A DNA stretch of 64,000 bases. It comes from Mycobacterium mantenii (GTDB lineage Bacteria > Actinomycetota > Actinomycetes > Mycobacteriales > Mycobacteriaceae). Position 1 is the first letter of the stretch. Each line of letters opens with the position of its first letter. Under the pieces are notes generated by a model. That model was not told the origin of the DNA. It did not search any database and saw only the letters and a program-made list of their open reading frames with translations. Of the stretch, positions 57,841 through 64,000 are shown piece after piece. The position numbers and the translations under genes are program-made. The DNA lies in contig NZ_AP022590.1 of assembly GCF_010731775.1 (NCBI RefSeq), forward strand, positions 806,001-870,000, in the 5' to 3' direction.

Positions 57841-57870
57841 ATGAGCCATCCGCGCGTAGAGCCCTGGTGA
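57841..57870 (+). other. Nine-codon mini-ORF overlapping the trpB start
   Basis: ATG AGC CAT CCG CGC GTA GAG CCC TGG TGA encodes MSHPRVEPW, and its TGA overlaps the trpB ATG at 57870 (TGATG). The last sense codon is Trp. It lacks a strong ribosome-binding site. It could couple trpB translation to Trp-tRNA supply, or be chance. Confidence 0.25.
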
Positions 57871-59129
57871 TGGTGGACCTGTCCCGCCCGGACTTTCCGC
57901 TGCCGAGCGCAGCCATCGCCGAACCCACCCGTCACGAACCCGACGCCGGTGGCCATTTCGGCGTGTACGGCGGCCGCTACGTCGCCGAGGCGTTGATGGC
58001 CGTGATCGAAGAGGTCACCGCCGCCTATGAGAAGGAACGCGTCAACCAGGATTTCCTGGACACCCTGGATTACCTGCAAGCGCACTACGCCGGCCGTCCC
58101 TCGCCCCTGTACGAGGCGCCCCGCCTGTCCGAACAGGCGGGCGCGCGGATCTTCCTCAAGCGAGAAGACCTGAACCACACCGGTTCCCACAAGATCAACA
58201 ACGTGCTCGGTCAGGCATTGCTGGCCCAGCGCATGGGCAAGAAGCGAGTGATCGCCGAGACCGGGGCCGGTCAGCACGGCGTGGCGACCGCCACCGCGTG
58301 TGCCTTGCTCGGCCTGGAGTGCGTGATCTACATGGGCGCCGTGGACACCGAGCGCCAGGCGCTCAACGTGGCCCGGATGCGGTTGCTGGGAGCGACGGTC
58401 GTCTCGGTCGAGAGCGGTTCCAGGACGCTCAAAGACGCTATCAATGAGGCGTTTCGGGATTGGGTTACCAACGCCGACAACACGTTCTACTGTTTCGGCA
58501 CCGCGGCCGGCCCGCATCCCTTCCCGGCCATGGTGCGCGATTTTCAGCGGATCATCGGCCTCGAGGCGCGCGTCCAGATCCAGGCCCAGGCGGGCCGGTT
58601 GCCCGACGCCGTGGTGGCCTGTATCGGCGGTGGGTCCAACGCCATCGGCATCTTTCACCCGTTCATCGACGATCCAAACGTACGGCTGGTCGGATTCGAG
58701 GCCGCCGGCGATGGCGTCGAAACCGGAAGGCACGCCGCGACTTTCAGCGGTGGATCGCCCGGAGCGTTTCAGGGATCGTTCTCCTACCTGCTGCAGGACG
58801 AGGACGGGCAGACCATCGAATCCCATTCCATCTCAGCGGGTCTGGATTATCCGGGGGTGGGTCCAGAACATGCGTATCTGCGCGAGACCGGGCGTGCCGA
58901 GTACCGTCCGATCACCGACTCGGAGGCGATGGACGCGTTCCGCATCCTGTGCCGCACGGAAGGGATCATTCCGGCCATCGAATCCGCGCACGCCGTGGCC
59001 GGCGCACTGAAGTTGGGCCCCGAATTGGGGCGGGGAGCGATCATCGTGGTGAACCTGTCCGGGCGCGGCGACAAGGACGTCGAGACGGCCGCGAAGTGGT
59101 TCGGGCTGCTGGGGTCAAGCGATCGATGA
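57870..59129 (+). CDS. trpB: Tryptophan synthase beta chain
   Basis: A 419-residue PLP enzyme that joins indole and serine. The PLP-binding Lys108 lies in [10 protein letters not shown], followed by [15 protein letters not shown], the phosphate loop GGGSNAIG and the C-terminal NLSGRGDKD. It is somewhat longer at the N-terminus than Rv1612 (410 aa): GTG 57867, ATG 57870 and GTG 57873 are all possible, and the first 15 residues have no homologue there. It overlaps trpA by 4 bases. Confidence 0.97.
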   Translation: MVDLSRPDFPLPSAAIAEPTRHEPDAGGHFGVYGGRYVAEALMAVIEEVTAAYEKERVNQDFLDTLDYLQAHYAGRPSPLYEAPRLSEQAGARIFLKREDLNHTGSHKINNVLGQALLAQRMGKKRVIAETGAGQHGVATATACALLGLECVIYMGAVDTERQALNVARMRLLGATVVSVESGSRTLKDAINEAFRDWVTNADNTFYCFGTAAGPHPFPAMVRDFQRIIGLEARVQIQAQAGRLPDAVVACIGGGSNAIGIFHPFIDDPNVRLVGFEAAGDGVETGRHAATFSGGSPGAFQGSFSYLLQDEDGQTIESHSISAGLDYPGVGPEHAYLRETGRAEYRPITDSEAMDAFRILCRTEGIIPAIESAHAVAGALKLGPELGRGAIIVVNLSGRGDKDVETAAKWFGLLGSSDR

Positions 59130-59941
59130 CAGTGAAACAGAGCGAGGCGAGCAGGCTCGAGTCGGTCTTCGCCGGCTGCCGCAACGACAATCGCGCGGCG
59201 CTGATCGGCTACCTGCCCACCGGTTACCCCGACGTGTCGACGTCCGTGAACGCAATGATCGCACTGGTCGAATCGGGTTGCGACATCATCGAAGTCGGAG
59301 TCCCCTATTCGGATCCGGGCATGGACGGCCCGACCATCGCCAAGGCCACCGAGCTCGCGTTGCGCGGAGGAGTACGCGTCCGCGACACCCTCGCCGCGGT
59401 CGAGGCGATCAGCGCGGCCGGTGGACGCGCCGTGGTGATGACCTACTGGAACCCCGTGTTGCGCTACGGGGTTGACGCGTTCGCTCGGGATCTGGCAGCG
59501 GCGGGCGGGTACGGCCTGATCACGCCCGATCTCATCCCTGACGAAGCCGGGCAGTGGCTGGCGGCATCCGACGAGCACCGGTTGGACCGGATATTCCTGG
59601 TGGCGCCGTCGTCGACACCGCAACGGTTGGCGATGACGGTCGAGGCGTCGCGCGGATTCGTCTATGCGGCTTCGACGATGGGCGTCACGGGGGCACGTGA
59701 CGTGGTGTCCAACGCCGCGCCCGAGTTGGTGAGCAGGGTCAAAGAGTTATCGGACATACCCGTCGGGGTCGGCCTGGGGGTGCGGTCACGGGAGCAGGCC
59801 GCCCAGATCGGCAGCTACGCCGACGGGGTCATTGTGGGGTCCGCGCTGGTGTCGGCACTGGGGGACGGGGGGTTGACTGCATTGCATGCACTGACTGAGG
59901 AACTCGCCGCCGGTGTTCGTGAGAGGCCGGATGCCTCATGA
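59126..59941 (+). CDS. trpA: Tryptophan synthase alpha chain
   Basis: A 271-residue barrel that cleaves indole-3-glycerol phosphate and channels indole to TrpB. The catalytic Glu56 and Asp67 are in [17 protein letters not shown]. The mobile-loop region is [10 protein letters not shown] and the phosphate site is [28 protein letters not shown]. It overlaps trpB and lgt by 4 bases each, so lgt is translated with the trp genes. Confidence 0.97.
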   Translation: MTVKQSEASRLESVFAGCRNDNRAALIGYLPTGYPDVSTSVNAMIALVESGCDIIEVGVPYSDPGMDGPTIAKATELALRGGVRVRDTLAAVEAISAAGGRAVVMTYWNPVLRYGVDAFARDLAAAGGYGLITPDLIPDEAGQWLAASDEHRLDRIFLVAPSSTPQRLAMTVEASRGFVYAASTMGVTGARDVVSNAAPELVSRVKELSDIPVGVGLGVRSREQAAQIGSYADGVIVGSALVSALGDGGLTALHALTEELAAGVRERPDAS

Positions 59942-61302
59942 CGAAACTCCTGGCCTATTTCCCGAGCCCACCGCAGGGTGTGTGGCACCTCGGGCCGCTG
60001 CCCATTCGGGCCTACGCGCTGTTCATCATCGCCGGCATCGTGGCCGCGCTGCTGATCGGTGACCGGCGCTGGGAGGCGCGCGGCGGCGAACGCGGCGTGA
60101 TCTACGACATCGCGCTGTGGACCGTGCCTTTCGGATTGATTGGTGGTCGGCTCTACCACCTGGCCACCGACTGGCGAACCTATTGGGGTCCCGGCGGCGC
60201 GGGACTCGGGGCGGCCGTGCGGATCTGGGACGGCGGCTTGGGCATTTGGGGCGCGGTGGCTCTCGGCGCCGTCGGCGCATGGATCGGCTGCCGCCGGCGC
60301 GGGATTCCACTGCCAGCCTTCGCCGATGCGCTGGCCCCGGGAATCATTCTGGCGCAGGCCATCGGCCGGTTCGGTAACTATTTCAACCAGGAGCTCTACG
60401 GCCGTGAAACCACCCTGCCGTGGGGTCTGGAGATCTTCTACCGTCGCGACCCCTCGGGATACATCGACCCCCATTCGCTGGACGGCGTCTCGACGGGACA
60501 GATCGCATTCGTTGTGCAGCCGACGTTTCTCTACGAATTGCTCTGGAACGTCCTGATTTTCGTCGTGTTGATCTACGCGGACCGGCGCTTCACACTCGGC
60601 CACGGGCGGCTGTTCGCGCTATACGTGGCGGGTTACTGCGTTGGACGATTCTGTGTCGAGTTGCTGCGCGACGACACCGCCACCCACATCGCCGGCATCC
60701 GGATCAACTCGTTCACCTCCACATTCGTGTTCATCGGGGCCGTGGTGTATCTCATGGCGGCGCCAAAGGGACGCGAAGATCCCGAGAGCCTGCGCGGCAA
60801 CCTCGAAGAGGAAGCGGCCGAAGCCGAGTCGGACGAGGAGCCCGCGACGGTCACCGCGGCGACAACTGCGGCGGGCGCTGCAGCCGTCGCCGCGGCCGAT
60901 GCCCCGGCCGGCTCGGCGGAGACCGCGGAATCTGGCGAAACTACCGCCCTCGACGCGGAAGCCGAAGAGCCCGAAGCCGAAGAGCCCGAAGCCGAAGAGC
61001 CCGAAGCCGAAGAGCCCGAAGCGGAAGAGCCCGAAGCCGAAGAGCCCGAAGCCGAAGAGCCTGAAGCGGAAGAGCCCGAAGCCGAAGAGCCCGAAGCCGA
61101 AGCGGAAGACGAACCAGCCACCGAGGATTTGGACGACGAGCCCGTCGCCGAAACAGCCGACACGTCCGACGCGGACTCGGAGGCGCCCGCTGAACCCGAA
61201 CCCGCAAATTCCGCGGAAGAGACCGCAAAGACGACTCCGGCTCAGCCGGAAACCCGTCGGCGATGGGGCTCGCGACTGAGGAACCGGCTGTCGGGCCGCT
61301 AG
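59938..61302 (+). CDS. lgt: Prolipoprotein diacylglyceryl transferase with acidic repeat tail
   Basis: A 454-residue membrane enzyme that attaches diacylglycerol to lipoprotein cysteines. The Lgt signature GRFGNYFNQELYG begins at residue 143 and includes the catalytically important Arg144. About seven membrane helices occupy the first 280 residues. The remaining 170 residues are a cytoplasmic, highly acidic tail with nine AEEPE repeats and an Arg-rich end (TRRRWGSRLRNRLSGR). Mycobacterial Lgt proteins have such tails (M. tuberculosis 468 aa), but the repeat number here is notable. ATG 59938 overlaps the trpA stop by 4 bases. Confidence 0.96.
   Translation: MTKLLAYFPSPPQGVWHLGPLPIRAYALFIIAGIVAALLIGDRRWEARGGERGVIYDIALWTVPFGLIGGRLYHLATDWRTYWGPGGAGLGAAVRIWDGGLGIWGAVALGAVGAWIGCRRRGIPLPAFADALAPGIILAQAIGRFGNYFNQELYGRETTLPWGLEIFYRRDPSGYIDPHSLDGVSTGQIAFVVQPTFLYELLWNVLIFVVLIYADRRFTLGHGRLFALYVAGYCVGRFCVELLRDDTATHIAGIRINSFTSTFVFIGAVVYLMAAPKGREDPESLRGNLEEEAAEAESDEEPATVTAATTAAGAAAVAAADAPAGSAETAESGETTALDAEAEEPEAEEPEAEEPEAEEPEAEEPEAEEPEAEEPEAEEPEAEEPEAEAEDEPATEDLDDEPVAETADTSDADSEAPAEPEPANSAEETAKTTPAQPETRRRWGSRLRNRLSGR
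60961..61095 (+). repeat. Nine 15-bp tandem repeats in lgt
   Basis: GCCGAAGAGCCCGAA recurs nine times without gaps from 60961 to 61095, with only three base changes (GCG for GCC twice, CTG for CCC-G context once), encoding AEEPE. The near-identity of copies points to recent slippage expansion and likely length variation between strains. Confidence 0.9.
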
Positions 61303-61390
61303 TCGCCGAGCTACTCCGATTTCACGGGGCGGGCCGCACTGGATCTGGCATGCTGAAAAGCGTGACCAACGCGAGGTCAGCCACCAGGTG

Positions 61391-61834
61391 ATGCAACCTC
61401 ATCCATCCGCGCACGTTCCGGGACGGTCTCATCCGCACGGCACGCGGCGTCATCGCCTCTACATCGCGGCCGGTACCGGCGTGATGCTGGGTGGCGCGCT
61501 CGGCTACGTAGCGCTGGCCGATCCGCACAGCCCGAGTTCGATCTATCCGCTGTGCCCATTCAAGTGGCTCACGGGCTGGAATTGCCCGTTTTGCGGTGGA
61601 TTGCGGATGACGCATGACCTGTTGCACGGCGGCCTGACGGCGGCCATCCACGACAACGTTTTCCTGCTGGTGGGAATCCCGCTGCTGGCAGCGTGGGTGC
61701 TGCTGCGCCGCGCCCGCGGCAAGGTATTGCTGTCCAGATCGGCGTTGCTGACGGTCGTGGTCGCCACGATCGCGTGGACCGTCGTGCGTAACCTGCCCGC
61801 CTTCCCCTTGTTTCCCACCGTTCTTGGTGGGTAA
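61391..61834 (+). CDS. DUF2752 membrane protein
   Basis: A 147-residue protein with three hydrophobic segments (about 26-43, 88-104 and 115-132). The DUF2752 hallmark CPFKWLTGWNCPFCGGLRMTHDLLHG lies in the middle, with three cysteines that could bind a metal. The function is unknown; M. tuberculosis has a similar gene before pykA. The start is ATG 61391 (a GTG at 61388 is adjacent). It is 88 bp after lgt and 65 bp before pykA. Confidence 0.82.
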   Translation: MQPHPSAHVPGRSHPHGTRRHRLYIAAGTGVMLGGALGYVALADPHSPSSIYPLCPFKWLTGWNCPFCGGLRMTHDLLHGGLTAAIHDNVFLLVGIPLLAAWVLLRRARGKVLLSRSALLTVVVATIAWTVVRNLPAFPLFPTVLGG

Positions 61835-61885
61835 GAGCACACCGCGCGGCGGCGGCAAGTGCGGGCCGTGGGGGTTACACACGAC

Positions 61886-61891
61886 TATGCT
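61886..61891 (+). promoter_or_regulatory. pykA -10 box, leaderless start
   Basis: TATGCT at 61886-61891 fits TANNNT and lies eight bases before the GTG at 61900, with no Shine-Dalgarno sequence. The pykA mRNA is therefore probably leaderless. Confidence 0.5.
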
Positions 61892-61899
61892 GGGTCGGC

Positions 61900-63318
61900 G
61901 TGAGTAGACGCGGAAAGATCGTCTGCACCCTTGGCCCTGCGACAAATTCGTATGAGTCGATCCTGGCCCTGGTTGAAGCCGGAATGGACGTTGCCCGGCT
62001 GAACTTCAGCCACGGCGACTACGCCGACCACAAAGCCGCGTACGAGCGCGTCCGGTCCGCGTCCGACGCCACCGGCCGTGCCGTCGGCGTGCTGGCCGAC
62101 TTGCAGGGCCCCAAGATCCGGCTGGGGCGTTTCGCCACCGGGCCCACCTACTGGGCCGACGGTGAAACGGTACGGATCACCGTCGCCGACTGCGACGGCG
62201 ACCACGACCGGGTGTCGACCACCTACAAAAACCTGGCCGAGGACGCCACCGTTGGTGACCGGATTCTGGTCGACGACGGCAAGGTCGGCCTGACCATCGA
62301 CGGCATCGAGGGTGACGACGTCATCTGCACGGTCGTCGAGGGCGGCCCGGTGAGCAACAACAAGGGCATTTCGCTGCCCGGCATGAACGTGTCCGCACCG
62401 GCCTTGTCGGAGAAGGACGTCGAGGATCTCACCTTCGCGCTGGAACTCGGCGTCGACCTGATCGCGCTCTCCTTCGTGCGTTCGCCCTCCGACGTCGAGT
62501 TGGTGCACGAGGTGATGGACCGGGTGGGGCGGCGCGTGCCAGTGATTGCGAAGCTGGAAAAGCCGGAGGCCGTCGACAATCTGGAAGCCATAGTGCTGGC
62601 CTTCGACGCGATCATGGTGGCCCGGGGCGACCTGGGCGTCGAGCTACCCCTGGAAGAGGTCCCGCTGGTGCAGAAGCGGGCCATCCAGATGGCCCGGGAG
62701 AACGCGAAACCGGTGATCGTGGCGACCCAGATGCTCGATTCGATGATCGAGAGCTCACGGCCGACCCGGGCCGAGGCCTCCGACGTCGCGAACGCGGTCC
62801 TCGACGGCGCCGACGCGGTGATGCTGTCCGGGGAGACCTCGGTGGGGAAGTATCCGCTGGCGGCCGTTCGGACCATGTCCCGCATCATCTGCGCGGTCGA
62901 GGACAATTCCACGGCCGCGCCGCCGCTGACGCATGTGCCCCGCACCAAACGCGGGGTGATCTCGTATGCGGCCCGCGACATCGGCGAACGGCTCGATGCC
63001 AAGGCGCTGGTCGCTTTCACCCAGTCCGGCGACACGGTCAAGCGCCTCGCCCGCCTGCACACTCCGCTGCCGCTGCTGGCCTTCACCGCCTGGCCCGAGG
63101 TGCGTAGCCAGTTGGCCATGACCTGGGGCACCGAAACGTTCATCGTCCCGATGATGACCTCTACCGACGGCATGATCCGCCAGGTCGACAAGTCGCTACT
63201 GGAACTCGGCCGCTACCGGCGTGGCGACCTGGTGGTCATCGTCGCCGGCGCGCCACCTGGCACAGTAGGGTCAACAAACCTCATCCATGTGCACCGGATC
63301 GGGGAGGACGACGTCTAA
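61900..63318 (+). CDS. pykA: Pyruvate kinase
   Basis: A 472-residue glycolytic enzyme that makes ATP and pyruvate from phosphoenolpyruvate. The N-terminal KIVCTLGPATN, RLNFSHG, ADLQGPKIR and the active-site Lys218 block VIAKLEKPEAVDNLEAI are present, with the metal site MVARGDLGVE and ATQMLDSMIESSRPTRAEASDVANAVLDG. It has the same length as Rv1617. The GTG 61900 is chosen by homology and by the -10 box just upstream. It is followed after 14 bp by tesB. Confidence 0.97.
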   Translation: MSRRGKIVCTLGPATNSYESILALVEAGMDVARLNFSHGDYADHKAAYERVRSASDATGRAVGVLADLQGPKIRLGRFATGPTYWADGETVRITVADCDGDHDRVSTTYKNLAEDATVGDRILVDDGKVGLTIDGIEGDDVICTVVEGGPVSNNKGISLPGMNVSAPALSEKDVEDLTFALELGVDLIALSFVRSPSDVELVHEVMDRVGRRVPVIAKLEKPEAVDNLEAIVLAFDAIMVARGDLGVELPLEEVPLVQKRAIQMARENAKPVIVATQMLDSMIESSRPTRAEASDVANAVLDGADAVMLSGETSVGKYPLAAVRTMSRIICAVEDNSTAAPPLTHVPRTKRGVISYAARDIGERLDAKALVAFTQSGDTVKRLARLHTPLPLLAFTAWPEVRSQLAMTWGTETFIVPMMTSTDGMIRQVDKSLLELGRYRRGDLVVIVAGAPPGTVGSTNLIHVHRIGEDDV

Positions 63319-63332
63319 CTAGAGGAGAGCGT

Positions 63333-64000
63333 GTGCCGGCCGGCTGTGAGTCTGAAGAGCCGAATGCGGTAGCAGCGGCCGCGCCACAGTCCCATCCCGA
63401 TTTCGCGGAGCTGCTGGCGACGCTCGACCTCGATCGCGTCGACGACGACCTGTTCATCGGGTCGCATCCCAGCAAGAACCCGATGCGAACCTTCGGTGGC
63501 CAGCTCATGTCGCAGGCGTTCGTCGCGAGCAGTCGCAGCCTCCTGCGCGAGGACCTGCCGCCGAGTGCGCTGTCGGTGCACTTCATCAACGGGGGAGACA
63601 CCGCAAGGGACATCGAGTTCCGCGTGACGCGGTTGCGTGACGAGCGCCGGTTTGCCAATCGGCGGGTGGATGCGATGCAGGACGGCACGCTGCTGTGCTC
63701 GGCGCTGGTCTCCTATATGGCAGGTGGCCGCGGCCTGGAACACGGCATCGCGCCCCCGGAGGTGGCCGAGCCGCACACCCAGCCCACGATCGGCGAACTG
63801 CTGCGCGGCTACGAGGAGACCGTCCCTCACTTCGTCAAGGCCCTGCAGCCCATCGAATGGCGCTACACCAACGATCCGGCGTGGGTGATGCGCACGAAAG
63901 GCGACCGGCTTCCGCACAATCGGGTCTGGGTGAAGGCGCTGGGAGAAGTGCCCGACGACCCGATGTTGCACACGGCAACAATGGTCTATTCGTCGGATAC
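63333..64000 (+). CDS. tesB1: Acyl-CoA thioesterase II (TesB1), 5' part
   Basis: The open frame runs off the window end after about 222 codons. It is a TesB-type double hot-dog thioesterase that hydrolyses acyl-CoA. The motif LFIGSHPSKNPMRTFGGQLMSQAF is typical of the N-terminal hot-dog, and VHFINGGDTARDIEFRVTRLRDERRFANRRVDAMQDG follows. The second-half region IEWRYTNDPAWV is also seen; the catalytic Asp-Ser/Thr-Gln residues of the C-terminal domain lie beyond the edge. The start is GTG 63333, just after AGAGGAGAG. It is orthologous to Rv1618. Confidence 0.93.
   Translation, partial: MPAGCESEEPNAVAAAAPQSHPDFAELLATLDLDRVDDDLFIGSHPSKNPMRTFGGQLMSQAFVASSRSLLREDLPPSALSVHFINGGDTARDIEFRVTRLRDERRFANRRVDAMQDGTLLCSALVSYMAGGRGLEHGIAPPEVAEPHTQPTIGELLRGYEETVPHFVKALQPIEWRYTNDPAWVMRTKGDRLPHNRVWVKALGEVPDDPMLHTATMVYSSD

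Overview
The window is a high-GC, densely packed actinobacterial chromosome segment. Gene order and protein sequences match the stretch of a slow-growing Mycobacterium corresponding to M. tuberculosis Rv1542c (glbN) through Rv1618 (tesB1). It looks like an M. avium complex or related species rather than M. tuberculosis: the frdABCD and PPE21 genes and the phiRv1 prophage region found at this position in M. tuberculosis are missing, and species-specific cassettes take their place. No rRNA, tRNA, insertion sequence, integrase or CRISPR array was seen.

Layout. 0-12.6 kb: truncated haemoglobin glbN; two short-chain dehydrogenases; an SRPBCC protein; the replicative polymerase dnaE1; a MerR regulator broken by a one-base frameshift, coupled to a glyoxalase-fold (VOC) protein; a lipid pair fadD11-plsB1; a DUF6065 protein. 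12.5-20 kb: an accessory module of FAD monooxygenase, small conserved protein and divergent TetR regulator with two matching operator palindromes; an F420-type nitroreductase-fold protein; ilvA; a PAP2 phosphatase; a divergent PPOX/MocR pair. 20-30.4 kb, minus strand: the treX-treY-treZ glycogen-trehalose genes, an acyltransferase, the catalytically dead NlpC/P60 protein RipD with an expanded Gln/Pro repeat tail and a structured leader, and a membrane protein. 30.4-40 kb: biotin genes bioA-bioF-bioD plus a 2H phosphoesterase, then bioB, bsaP and a DUF2567 membrane protein. Between these two biotin blocks lies a minus-strand cassette of two large polytopic membrane proteins and a cupredoxin-like lipoprotein. 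40-46 kb: a lipase, then the NAD regulator nrtR divergent from nadA-nadB-nadC across one operator, and a deazaflavin-type protein. 46-53 kb: the histidine operon hisD-C-B-H-A-impA-F-I. 53-64 kb: a ChaA-type antiporter, bcpB, then trpE-(membrane protein)-trpC-trpB-trpA-lgt, a DUF2752 protein, pykA and the 5' part of tesB.

Most operons use 4-base start/stop overlaps (ATGA, GTGA), so translational coupling is the rule. Several genes have a TANNNT-like -10 box 6-9 bases before the start codon and no Shine-Dalgarno sequence, which fits leaderless mycobacterial mRNAs. The his and trp clusters are linked by PriA (hisA), the dual HisA/TrpF isomerase, because no trpF lies with the trp genes.

The most promising candidate for an undescribed system is the 34.1-37.7 kb cassette. 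Its 610-residue membrane protein carries a duplicated Asp/Trp-His/Asp/His motif and is encoded with a His-rich cupredoxin-like lipoprotein. Also worth attention are an 18-bp perfect inverted repeat before trpE, the RNA-like leader of ripD, the paired TetR operators and the frameshifted MerR gene.
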